Source: Burkholderia sp.
GTDB taxonomy: Bacteria; Pseudomonadota; Gammaproteobacteria; Burkholderiales; Burkholderiaceae
NCBI GenBank assembly: GCA_028292565.1
Contig: JAQGMD010000339.1
Coordinates: 1 to 10,078, forward strand
Direction: 5' to 3'
DNA length: 10,078 nucleotides
Shown one piece after another: positions 1-6,472 of the stretch (position 1 is the stretch's first letter; each line of letters begins with the position of its first letter). The notes beneath the pieces were generated by a model that did no database searches, was not told the DNA's origin, and worked only from the letters and a program-made list of their open reading frames with translations. The translations under genes were made by a program, and so were the position numbers.

Positions 1-40
1 GAGACAACTTCATCAAGCTAATTAAGGAAGTTGGGATCAC

Positions 41-457
41 ATGGAAAACAAGATGTCGCCTGCTGTAAAACAGAATGACGAACGCGAGAGCGCAGAGGTT
101 GTCGCCGTTGCGCGCCGCCGGAAGTTCGCGGCCAGTTACAAGCGTCGAATCGTGCGCGAAGCCGATGCATGCAGCAATCCCGGCGCAATTGGCGCGCTGT
201 TGCGTCGCGAGGGATTGTACAGCTCTCATTTGAGCAAATGGCGGCAGGAGATCGAGTCGATCGAGGTGGCGGCGCTGCAGAGCAAACCACGTGGCCCCAA
301 ACCCGATGCCGTCAAGTCGGCCGACCGGCGCGTGCTTGGCCTGGAGCAGGAGAACGCCAAGCTGCGCAAGCAGCTTGGTCGGGCCGAGCAGATCATCGAC
401 GTTCAAAAAAAACTTTGCGAACTGCTGGGCTTGCCCACGGCGGGGGATGCGCTGTGA
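41..457 (+). CDS. IS3-family transposase OrfA (HTH DNA-binding protein)
   Basis: This 138-residue protein has the Transposase_8 (IS3/IS911 OrfA) layout. A basic stretch (ARRRKFAASYKRRIVREA, about residues 24-41) leads into a helix-turn-helix that ends near SSHLSKWRQEIE (about 61-72). A leucine-zipper-like coiled coil follows (LEQENAKLRKQLGRAEQIID, about 100-119). In this family OrfA binds the terminal repeats and, when ribosomes slip, supplies the N-terminus of the OrfAB transposase. The start at 41 follows AAGGAAG about ten bases upstream; an alternative ATG lies at 53. The stop TGA at 455-457 overlaps the orfB ATG by one base. The length is within the usual range for this family (about 90-140). 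Confidence 0.9.
   Translation: MENKMSPAVKQNDERESAEVVAVARRRKFAASYKRRIVREADACSNPGAIGALLRREGLYSSHLSKWRQEIESIEVAALQSKPRGPKPDAVKSADRRVLGLEQENAKLRKQLGRAEQIIDVQKKLCELLGLPTAGDAL
406..412 (+). promoter_or_regulatory. Probable -1 programmed frameshift site (A AAA AAA) in orfA
   Basis: A run of eight A's at 405-412 lies inside orfA at codons CAA AAA AAA. orfB is in the -1 frame relative to orfA. That frame is open right across this point (open from at least 169 and through 457). A -1 slip here would give a continuous OrfAB protein, the form that carries out transposition in IS3 elements. No stimulatory pseudoknot was modelled. Confidence 0.7.
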
Positions 458-1473
458 TGACGGCTGCCAGCGGCTTGGTCCTGACATTGGGCGCCGCCGC
501 TGCGTGCAAAGGCATGGGGGTGTCGCGCGCGACCTACTATCGCGCCAGGTCATCGCGCGTGCCGCTGCATACGGTGCGGCAGCCGCGGCGCTCCCCGCTC
601 GCCCTCGGCACTGCGGAACGCCAGCATGTGCTCGATACCCTGCATGCGCCCGAGTACGTCGACAGCGCCCCTCACACGGTGTACGCGCGACTTCTCGACG
701 ACGGCATCTACCTGGCATCGGTCTCGACCTTCTACCGCTTGCTGCGCAAGGCCGGCGGCACGCGGTCACGGCGCGACGAACTGGTTCATCCTGCCTACAC
801 GCGCCCGGAACTGCTGGCGACAAAACCATGCGAAGTCTGGTCATGGGACATCACAAAAATCAAGGGACCGGCCAAGTCGGCGCATTTCCACCTGTACGTC
901 ATTCTCGACATCTTCAGCCGCTGCGTTGTGGGCTGGATGATTGCCGGTTGGGAGTCGGCGGAACTGGCCGAGGCCCTCATTGCCGATGCCTGCGACAAAC
1001 ACAGTATCGCCAAGGGCCAGCTGACGCTGCACGCCGATCGTGGCGCCTCCATGCGCTCCAAGCCGGTCGCCGATTTGCTGGCCGACCTTGGTGTCATCAA
1101 GAGCCACAGCCGGCCCTATGTGTCCGATGACAATCCCTTCTCCGAATCGCAGTTCAAGACCATGAAATACCGGCCCAACTTTCCAGCCCGGTTCCAGTCG
1201 ATCGAAGAAGCACGTTCTTTTTGCCAGACGTTCTTTGCCTGGTACAACTACGAACATCGTCACTCCGGCATCGGCTACATGACGCCGGCGGACATGCATG
1301 CCGGTGTTGCCAATGCCATCTACGATCAGCGCGCGGTCGTTCTGCAAAACGCTTTTGCTCGGCATCCCAATCGATTCAAACATCGCCGCCCACATCCGCC
1401 GGCATTGCCCACCGTGGTCGGCATCAACATGCCAAAGCCGGTTCCGGGAGACAACGAGAAGACAGAGAATTAG
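457..1473 (+). CDS. IS3-family transposase OrfB (DDE integrase domain)
   Basis: This 338-residue transposase catalytic part belongs to the IS3 family. An N-terminal HTH_21-like segment (about residues 15-115, with SRATYYRAR and SVSTFYRLLR) precedes the rve integrase core. The acidic triad is visible: D131 in WSWDIT, D194 in HADRG and E230 in FSESQFK. Exactly 35 residues separate the last two, giving the DD(35)E signature. The C-terminal WYNYEHRHSGIGYMTP motif is also typical. The frame is unbroken, so the enzyme looks functional. ATG at 457 overlaps the orfA stop (TGATG), which allows translational coupling. Fusion to OrfA by frameshift at 406-412 is the more usual active form. Confidence 0.95.
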   Translation: MTAASGLVLTLGAAAACKGMGVSRATYYRARSSRVPLHTVRQPRRSPLALGTAERQHVLDTLHAPEYVDSAPHTVYARLLDDGIYLASVSTFYRLLRKAGGTRSRRDELVHPAYTRPELLATKPCEVWSWDITKIKGPAKSAHFHLYVILDIFSRCVVGWMIAGWESAELAEALIADACDKHSIAKGQLTLHADRGASMRSKPVADLLADLGVIKSHSRPYVSDDNPFSESQFKTMKYRPNFPARFQSIEEARSFCQTFFAWYNYEHRHSGIGYMTPADMHAGVANAIYDQRAVVLQNAFARHPNRFKHRRPHPPALPTVVGINMPKPVPGDNEKTEN

Positions 1474-1494
1474 ACACTAAATTATTCAAATTCA

Positions 1495-1514
1495 TTGTCT
1501 CAAAGTGATTGACA
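1495..1514 (+). repeat. Right terminal inverted repeat of the IS3 element
   Basis: The sequence TTGTCTCAAAGTGATTGACA closes the element. Its inner part TTGTCTC is the reverse complement of the window's first seven bases, GAGACAA. The outermost hexamer TTGACA is a perfect outward -35 box. The exact boundary rests on the TG...CA rule, because the matching left tip is outside the window. Confidence 0.65.
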
Positions 1515-1615
1515 CCCTCCGATCCTTCAAGAACACGTCGCCTCACTCCCCTCCGTTCCTACGCAAGTTTCGAGCATAACTCTGGATGCCGGGGTATAGT
1601 GTTGTGGTGATGATT

Positions 1616-1645
1616 GTTATCAGTAACGTGAAATTTGGATACCAA
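1616..1645. promoter_or_regulatory. Paired dyads before and over the iclR start (possible autoregulatory operator)
   Basis: Two short dyads lie directly upstream of the regulator. GTTA-TCAG-TAAC spans 1616-1627. TTGG-ATA-CCAA spans 1635-1645 and reaches the first base of the ATG. IclR-type repressors often bind short palindromes next to their own gene, so these could be autoregulatory sites. The arms are only four bases each and could occur by chance. There is also no clear Shine-Dalgarno sequence in this stretch. The rest of 1515-1615 shows no gene. Confidence 0.25.
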
Positions 1646-2424
1646 TGGCTTCGGTAAGCTTTACAAAAGTTCTGCAAGTGCTTGATCTAATACAGGAGAG
1701 TAGCAGGGGCCTTAGCTTTGAGGAAATCAGCGCAGCGATAGACGCGCCACGCTCGACGCTATATCGATATTTGAAGGCGTTGACAGACGAGAGCTTTCTC
1801 GTATCACTGCCCAATACGGGTTTTATTCTGGGCCCACGAATAGCCGAGCTTGACTATAAGATGAGAAAGCATGACCCGCTAATCATCGTAAGCCGTCCCG
1901 TGATGGCTGAACTGGCTCAAGCGGAACGGGCAGCAGCCTTGCTTTGCCGGCTTTATCGGTCCAAGGTGCTGTGCGTTCACAAGGAGGCGCATCCGGATGC
2001 GTCATATAGCAGGTATGAGCGTGGACTTGCTTATCCACTCCTTCGTGGCGCTGCCTCTCGGGTGATCATGGCCCATATAGAGCCTCGAAGTTTCCGCAAA
2101 CTCTATGAAGGTAATCCGGAAGGATTCAAAAGTGCGGATTTAGGCAATACCTTTGAGGATGTGAAGCGCAAGCTGCGTGGAATCAGGCAGGCCGGTTGGG
2201 AGTCTGTCCCGGGGCAAGTGACGGAAGAAGCCACCGGGATAGCGGCACCTATATTTGATAGTCGTGGCCACATACTTGGCAGCCTCAGCTTGACGATGAA
2301 GGGCGCGAACCTTCCCCCGCAAGAGATTAACCGGATCGCAAGCAGAGTTTCTTCGGCTACTGCCTTTATAACGGAGGCTATCGGAGGTTACAAGGCGAGT
2401 TCGCGACCTACCAGGCAAGCATAA
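1645..2424 (+). CDS. IclR-family transcriptional regulator
   Basis: This 259-residue protein is normal for the family. An N-terminal winged helix (about residues 5-65) has the recognition helix APRSTLYRYLKAL (34-46) followed by a wing (FLVSLPNTGFILG). The C-terminal half (about 80-250) is the IclR effector-binding domain, ending with the typical strand APIFDSRGHILGSLSLT. Family members bind small carboxylates or aromatic acids and repress or activate catabolic operons. The gene converges on the minus-strand dioxygenase operon, with the stops 150 bp apart, and is the only regulator in the window. It is therefore the natural candidate to control that operon, but this is inference. Base composition by eye is moderate, closer to the dioxygenase genes than to the adjacent ThDP gene. 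The start at 1645 has a weak ribosome site, but no better in-frame start was seen. The IS inserted 130 bp upstream may have changed its promoter. Confidence 0.9.
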   Translation: MASVSFTKVLQVLDLIQESSRGLSFEEISAAIDAPRSTLYRYLKALTDESFLVSLPNTGFILGPRIAELDYKMRKHDPLIIVSRPVMAELAQAERAAALLCRLYRSKVLCVHKEAHPDASYSRYERGLAYPLLRGAASRVIMAHIEPRSFRKLYEGNPEGFKSADLGNTFEDVKRKLRGIRQAGWESVPGQVTEEATGIAAPIFDSRGHILGSLSLTMKGANLPPQEINRIASRVSSATAFITEAIGGYKASSRPTRQA

Positions 2425-2574
2425 CTGTCAGGCGAACCTTTGATACCTTTAGGTTAATGACGGCGACCGTCGAAGTCCCCCACGTGAGGCCGCCATTTCA
2501 TTTGTTTTTATAGAACTCGCCCATCCCGGTTTTGTAGCGGATGAAGGTCGCCGACCCTGGCCCGCCGGACTACT

Positions 2575-2934
2575 CTAGGCAAGCGGAAGCGGGTAGCCGG
2601 GTGGTACGTCAGGCAGCGTGACCCACTGCCACTGGGTGAATTCGTCCCAGTTCGCCGGGCCGCCGACCCGGCTGCCGTTGCCCGAGATACCGCGCCCCCC
2701 GAACGGGACGTGCGCGTCGCTCACCACCGTCTGGTGGTTGATATGCAGCAGGCCCGTGCGAAGCCGGTTCCCGATGGCCATGGCGCGGCCCAGCGAGCGC
2801 GAGATAATCGCTGCCGAAAGGCCATAGTCGGTGCAGTTGGCGAGTTCGACCGCCTCGTCGTCCGTCGAGTAGGTGGTGATTGCGGCCACCGGACCGAAGA
2901 CCTCCTCATCGAACACTGGCATGCCGGGTTTCAC
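2575..2934 (-). pseudogene. Aldehyde dehydrogenase C-terminal fragment (benzaldehyde/vanillin dehydrogenase type)
   Basis: About 119 residues of an NAD(P)-dependent aldehyde dehydrogenase remain, roughly the last quarter of a 480-490 residue enzyme. Visible family motifs are PGMPVFDEEVFGPVAAI (the EEVFGP segment whose Glu contacts the cofactor), DYGLSAAIISRSLGRAMAIG, RTGLLHIN and PFGGRGISGNGSRVGGPANW. They end in a DEFTQWQWVT tail typical of aromatic aldehyde dehydrogenases. The Rossmann domain, general-base Glu and catalytic Cys are all absent, so it cannot be an active dehydrogenase. Similarity begins exactly where the ThDP gene stops. A GTG at 2934 overlaps that gene's TGA (GTGA) and could in principle start translation of the fragment. 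Upstream, this frame runs as a shadow through the ThDP gene. It is best read as a recombination remnant that hints at former aldehyde oxidation next to this cluster. Confidence 0.85.
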
Positions 2935-4655
2935 CCTGCCCGTCCCAGCACCTGTTCGGAAATTGGCATCATCACCACGTCGACGACCGCGCTGCTGCCG
3001 CCGCGCACCACTTGCAGCGCATCGCGCAGCGTGTCGCGAAGCTCTGCGCGATTCGACACACGGAACCCGACCGCGCCGCTGGCTGCTGTCGCGATGTCGG
3101 CAAAGCGCGCGCCCGCGCCCACAGTGATCCAGTAACGGTCGCGCCGCTTCGCCGTACCCTCCGGGTGCACCAGCAAAGTCGACTGTTTGGGCGCGTTCCA
3201 TCCCCCGTTGTTAAAGACAATGGTAAGCTGCGGCGCCCCGTATGTCTGCGCCACCCAGAAGGCGCTACTCGGGACACCGAACAGGTAGCTGCCGTCGCCA
3301 GTAAGAGTGATCACCTCGGCCTGCGGGTCGGCTAGCTTCGCGCCGATCGCCGCATTGATACCCCAGCCGAGGCCACTGCCGCCGTTGGCGAAGTAGCTTC
3401 CCGGTCGGCTCATGCGCAAGGTCGACAGCAGCCGCTCGGTCGCGGTGGGCTCTTCAAACACGATGACGGTACGTTCGTTGACGAGCTCGCGGACAGCGTC
3501 GCTGAGCACTTGCACGTCGATGGCGTCAGCAGGTGCGCCGCGTAGCGGCGGCAGCGCGACCCGCCGCTGCGCATCGGCGATCCATTCGCAACGCGCTTCG
3601 CGTCCCGGCACTGCCGCGTCCGCCGCGAGCGTCAGCCATTGGTCCAGCACGAGCGCGCTGTCGGCGTTATACGTCCGATCTGCCGGGAACTCCCATAACC
3701 CGAAATCAGCTTTCAGCGGGTCGGCGTCGATATGGAACACCTTGGCCCCGTCCGCCGGCTGCGTCTTGGAGATGATCCACGGCACGTCGACGTCCAGCAT
3801 CAGGATCAGGTCGGCCTCGTTGACGAGGGTATTGCGGCGGTAGCCCAGGTGATGGGGGTGGTCGCCCGGAAAATTGACGTATTGCGGGCTCACCTCGCAG
3901 ACACCGAACCCGAGCTGCTCCGATAGCTTCGCAAGCCGCGCCACCGACTCGGGGTCGCGTCCGAGGTACGTGGTGATCACGAGAGGCCGGCGCGACAGGA
4001 GCATCGCCTGGTGCAGCTCGGTGAGCGCATCGGGCATCAGCCCCGCAGTGCCAGCGAGGGTGCAGCCTCGCTCGGCCTCGGGTGAGGCAGGCACCGGCTG
4101 GTCCCAGATCTCTCTCGCGCCGGTGATATAGACCGGTCCCTGCGGGGACGTCGCCGCGATCTGCATGCCGCGGGTAAGCACGGCGTTGACCATTTCGGGA
4201 GCACGCAGTTCGTACGACCACTTCATGTAAGGGTCGACGATGTCATGCTGGCGCCGGGTGTCCTGAATGTAGTGAATGAACTCAGTGCGGGCACCCACGC
4301 GTTCGCCGCTCGTGGACACCGGTGACAGGCCTGCGACGATGATCGCCGGCACCCGGCCGCGCGCGGCGTTGTGGACGCTGCAGCCCAGGTTCTGAGTGCC
4401 GACGTCTACGTGGACCAGCACCATCTGCGGCCTACGCGTGATCATCGCGTAACCGTGGGCAGCGCTAAGTGCGGTCATCTCATGTGGGCAGATGATGACC
4501 TCGGGCATTTCGCCGCCTTCCTCGTCGATGTGGGCAAAGGCTTCGATGAAGGCCGGATGGTCGCTGCCGAGATTCGTAAAGAGGTACTTCACGCCTAGAC
4601 GGCTGGCCGTCTGCAGCAGTTGTCTCGCCGACGTCGCCGGCGTGCTCTTGTTCAT
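2931..4655 (-). CDS. ThDP-dependent enzyme, acetolactate synthase / benzoylformate decarboxylase-like
   Basis: This 574-residue enzyme has the usual order of thiamine diphosphate domains: a PYR domain (about 8-175), a central domain (about 200-340) and a PP domain (about 380-565). The cofactor-activating Glu is E59 (PHEMTALSAAHGYA). The Mg/ThDP motif is GDGS at 453-456 with NN at 482-483. S31 (NLGSDHP) and H82 (VHVDVGTQN) fall where Ser26 and His70 lie in benzoylformate decarboxylase, with the same 23-residue Glu-to-His spacing. No clear match to that enzyme's third catalytic residue, His281, was seen. It probably decarboxylates a 2-oxoacid, but the substrate is unknown. A ligase or lyase role of the acetolactate synthase type is possible. 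The start at 4655 is chosen from the N-terminal fit and the AGAGAAG upstream. The longer frame to 4838 would overlap tctC and has no homology. GC is visibly higher than in the dioxygenase genes. Confidence 0.88.
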   Translation of the reverse strand: MNKSTPATSARQLLQTASRLGVKYLFTNLGSDHPAFIEAFAHIDEEGGEMPEVIICPHEMTALSAAHGYAMITRRPQMVLVHVDVGTQNLGCSVHNAARGRVPAIIVAGLSPVSTSGERVGARTEFIHYIQDTRRQHDIVDPYMKWSYELRAPEMVNAVLTRGMQIAATSPQGPVYITGAREIWDQPVPASPEAERGCTLAGTAGLMPDALTELHQAMLLSRRPLVITTYLGRDPESVARLAKLSEQLGFGVCEVSPQYVNFPGDHPHHLGYRRNTLVNEADLILMLDVDVPWIISKTQPADGAKVFHIDADPLKADFGLWEFPADRTYNADSALVLDQWLTLAADAAVPGREARCEWIADAQRRVALPPLRGAPADAIDVQVLSDAVRELVNERTVIVFEEPTATERLLSTLRMSRPGSYFANGGSGLGWGINAAIGAKLADPQAEVITLTGDGSYLFGVPSSAFWVAQTYGAPQLTIVFNNGGWNAPKQSTLLVHPEGTAKRRDRYWITVGAGARFADIATAASGAVGFRVSNRAELRDTLRDALQVVRGGSSAVVDVVMMPISEQVLGRAG

Positions 4656-4677
4656 GTGATCTTCTCTGATAAGTGCC

Positions 4678-4715
4678 CAAGCGACGGCCCGGCCGGGTCG
4701 CCGTGCTGTCGCTTG
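4678..4715. repeat. 8-bp inverted repeat with inner palindrome between tctC-like and ThDP genes
   Basis: CAAGCGAC (4678-4685) and GTCGCTTG (4708-4715) are perfect reverse complements around a 22-base loop. That loop itself contains the perfect 10-base palindrome CCCGGCCGGG (4688-4697). In the minus-strand message this folds as a hairpin 23 bases before the ThDP start codon, near its ribosome site. There is no U run, so it is not a classical terminator. An mRNA-processing or stability element, or a protein-binding site, would fit. Confidence 0.5.
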
Positions 4716-4782
4716 AAAGGAAGGGGTTGGGAACGGGGTCGGCGCTGGTTGCCGCGGATGGTCCCCGCTGTGGCTCGAGACG

Positions 4783-5817
4783 TCAGTCGATACGGACGCC
4801 GGCCTTCTTGACGATGGGCGGCCACTCGACGGCTTCACGGGCGATCAGGCGGCCAAAGTCCTGCGGCTTTCCGCGCAGAATCTCGATGCTTTGCGCCTTG
4901 TAGCGGTCCACGATCTCAGGATCCTTCAGGACCTCGGCGATTTCGGCATTGAGCTTGTCGATAATCGCGGCAGGCGTCCCCGCGGGCGCCAAGAAGCCGT
5001 ACCAGAATTCGATGTTGATCTGCGGGTAACCCTGCTCCTTGAAAGTGGCCGCGTCGGACACGAAGTCAACACGTTTATCTCCGGTGACGGCGATGGCACG
5101 GGCTTTACCTCCTTGCACCGCCGGGATTGGGTTGGGCATGCTATCGCAGATCATGTCGATCTCACCGGTTTGCAATGCCAGCCAGTTCGGCGGGCTGCCC
5201 TTGAACGGTATGTGCTGCAGGTCGATGCCCGCCGCGCTCTTGAGCATCTCGACGCAAAGGTGGTGCAGACTGCCGTTGCCGGATGACCCGAAAGTGACCA
5301 TCCCTGGCCGCTGCTTGGCGTATTGGACAAGTTCCTTGAGGTTGTTCACCGGCAGGTCCGATCGCACCGATAGGATGAACGCGCCTCGCAGCATCTGGAT
5401 CACCGGTGCGAACGACTTGACTGCATCATAGCGCAGGTTGTTGTACAGCGCGGGACCCACAGTCAGGCCGCTGGCAGTCCCGAACAGTAGCGTGTAGCCG
5501 TTCGGTTCCGCCCGAGCAACCGCTGCTGTGGCGATTGTGCTTGCCGCGCCTGGACGGTTCTCCACCAGAACTGGCTGCCGAACCCGAGCGCTGAGCTTTT
5601 GGACGACGAGCCGCGCAGCTACGTCGGGTGCGCTGCCAGCCGGAAAGCCGACCACCACGGTGATAGGCTTTTCGGGATACGCGGCCAACGCCGCCAAAGG
5701 AAATAAAGAAATAAAAAATAAATAAACCCGGCGTTTGATGAGGGATGACCCTCCTAACGGGTTCCGGCAAAAAGGCAGCGCAAAGTCGACAAGCTGTAGA
5801 AATAGGCAACGCTTCAT
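4783..5817 (-). CDS. TctC/Bug-family periplasmic solute-binding protein
   Basis: This 344-residue member of the Bug (Bordetella uptake gene) / TctC family is the substrate receptor of tripartite tricarboxylate transporters. Family motifs in order are YPEKPITVVVGFPAGSAPDVAARL after the signal peptide, VENRPGAASTIATAAVARAEPNGYTLL, FGSSGNGSLHHL, HIPFKGSPP, GEIDMICDSMP, RAIAVTGDKR, FWYGFLAPAGTP and a C-terminal AREAVEWPPIVKKAGV. Residues about 28-45 (KRR then a hydrophobic run ending ALAA) form a classical Sec signal. The 27 residues before it are unusual. The start at 5817 is backed by AGGAGG seven bases upstream. No TctA/TctB membrane genes lie nearby, which is common for Bug proteins in Burkholderiales. 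It probably binds a carboxylate in the periplasm, perhaps the substrate of this cluster. It sits between the dioxygenase beta gene (124 bp gap) and the ThDP gene (127 bp gap). Confidence 0.92.
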   Translation of the reverse strand: MKRCLFLQLVDFALPFCRNPLGGSSLIKRRVYLFFISLFPLAALAAYPEKPITVVVGFPAGSAPDVAARLVVQKLSARVRQPVLVENRPGAASTIATAAVARAEPNGYTLLFGTASGLTVGPALYNNLRYDAVKSFAPVIQMLRGAFILSVRSDLPVNNLKELVQYAKQRPGMVTFGSSGNGSLHHLCVEMLKSAAGIDLQHIPFKGSPPNWLALQTGEIDMICDSMPNPIPAVQGGKARAIAVTGDKRVDFVSDAATFKEQGYPQINIEFWYGFLAPAGTPAAIIDKLNAEIAEVLKDPEIVDRYKAQSIEILRGKPQDFGRLIAREAVEWPPIVKKAGVRID

Positions 5818-5831
5818 GGTATCTCCTCCTT
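5818..5831 (-). promoter_or_regulatory. Strong Shine-Dalgarno for the TctC-like gene
   Basis: On the minus strand AAGGAGGAGAT precedes the ATG at 5817; the core AGGAGG (5825-5830) stands seven bases from the start codon. It is the best ribosome site in the window and decides the start, despite the long signal-peptide leader this gives. The remainder of the gap up to 5941 is AT-rich and shows no gene or clear promoter. Confidence 0.7.
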
Positions 5832-5941
5832 GTTATTAAATATGGCGATCAATCAATACATGTGTGGCATCAATTTCGATAAATCGGTTAATGCGCAAGG
5901 CATGTTTAATGAAACCTGGCCAACGCGCATCTTGTATTTAT

Positions 5942-6472
5942 TCAGACGATAAAAGTTAGGTTGTAAAGTGGCTGGTCTCGGTCAATCAGACTCACTTTTT
6001 TCTGTTTAATGCGCCACTTTGGTTCGCTAGTGGCCTCATGGACGAACAGATATTCGACGCGGCCAGCAAGTATTCTCTGCTGACCTATTCCTAGTTGAGA
6101 CGCATCGCCGGGTCGCAACTCCACAACCATCAAGTTACACCGTACTTGCGCGGTGCCCGAATCGACATTCGTTACCGCTACGTTTGTGACGTTGTGCAAA
6201 GTGCGTGAAAGTGGGTCTTGAGCATGAGCACGGGTCTCTGTGATGCGAAAGACGCGCTCTGCAAGCCGCGTACGGTCGTCATAAATAAGGGAAGGCTCTA
6301 CATTCGGATCGCCATCAATGGTGGGCAACCAGTAGAGGCAGTCGTCAGTAAACAAGGCGAGCCACTGATCAAACTCGCCATCGTCAACTAACCGCGCCTC
6401 CTCGATTAACAGCCTTTCTGCTTCGTCTCGTGTCATCGTTATGTTCTCAGCTTTGTTATGCTCAGTTATCAT
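5942..6472 (-). CDS. Aromatic ring-hydroxylating dioxygenase, beta (small) subunit
   Basis: This 176-residue small subunit has the NTF2/SnoaL-like cone fold of the benzoate/toluate group. Recognisable segments are EEARLVDDGEFDQWLALFTDDCLYWLP, SLIYDDRTRLAERVFRI, LSRTLHNVTNVAVTN, RCNLMVVELR and GRVEYLFVHEATSEPKWRIKQKKVSLIDRD. It packs with the alpha subunit, probably as an alpha3beta3 hexamer, and is mainly structural. The start at 6472 overlaps the alpha stop (ATGA) and has GGAG seven bases upstream, so translation is likely coupled, giving equal amounts of the two subunits. A longer frame from 6508 lies inside alpha. A shorter start at 6436 would give 164 residues, close to BenB-type lengths, but its ribosome site is poorer. 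Confidence 0.92.
   Translation of the reverse strand: MITEHNKAENITMTRDEAERLLIEEARLVDDGEFDQWLALFTDDCLYWLPTIDGDPNVEPSLIYDDRTRLAERVFRITETRAHAQDPLSRTLHNVTNVAVTNVDSGTAQVRCNLMVVELRPGDASQLGIGQQRILAGRVEYLFVHEATSEPKWRIKQKKVSLIDRDQPLYNLTFIV

Larger units (their letters stand above)
1..1514 (+). mobile_element. IS3-family insertion sequence, nearly complete (left tip outside window)
   Basis: The element holds two overlapping transposase frames in the usual IS3 layout: orfA with an HTH, then orfB with a DDE domain in the -1 frame. The right end is inferred to finish at 1514 with the sequence TTGACA. Read inward on the minus strand, that end begins TGTCAATCACTTTGAGACAA. The last seven of these bases (GAGACAA) are exactly the first seven bases of the window, so the window probably opens at base 14 of the element. 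TG...CA termini are typical of IS3 elements. The element looks intact and possibly active. The target duplication cannot be seen because the left flank is missing. The IS3 subgroup is not assigned. Confidence 0.85.

Noticed and set aside
841..1395. Long antisense open frame in the IS element
   Set aside because: It is a shadow of the DDE-encoding orfB, which has clear catalytic residues; the antisense product shows no family motif.
1595..1600. TATAGT as the -10 box of iclR
   Set aside because: No acceptable -35 hexamer lies 15-19 bases upstream, so it was not listed as a promoter.
2459..2471. GACGG-CGA-CCGTC hairpin as a terminator between iclR and the operon
   Set aside because: The stem is only five base pairs and no U run follows on either strand. 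The 150 bp gap (2425-2574) shows no convincing terminator.
2710..3335. Several plus-strand open frames opposite the ThDP and aldehyde dehydrogenase sequences
   Set aside because: High GC removes stop codons from all frames; the products are Arg/Pro/Ala-rich and match no family, unlike the minus-strand genes.
4656..4838. Longer N-terminus for the ThDP protein (61 extra residues)
   Set aside because: It would overlap the tctC-like gene, run through the hairpin gap, and reads as low-complexity sequence rich in Pro, Ser and Arg, unlike the family N-terminus. The MNKST start at 4655 fits better.
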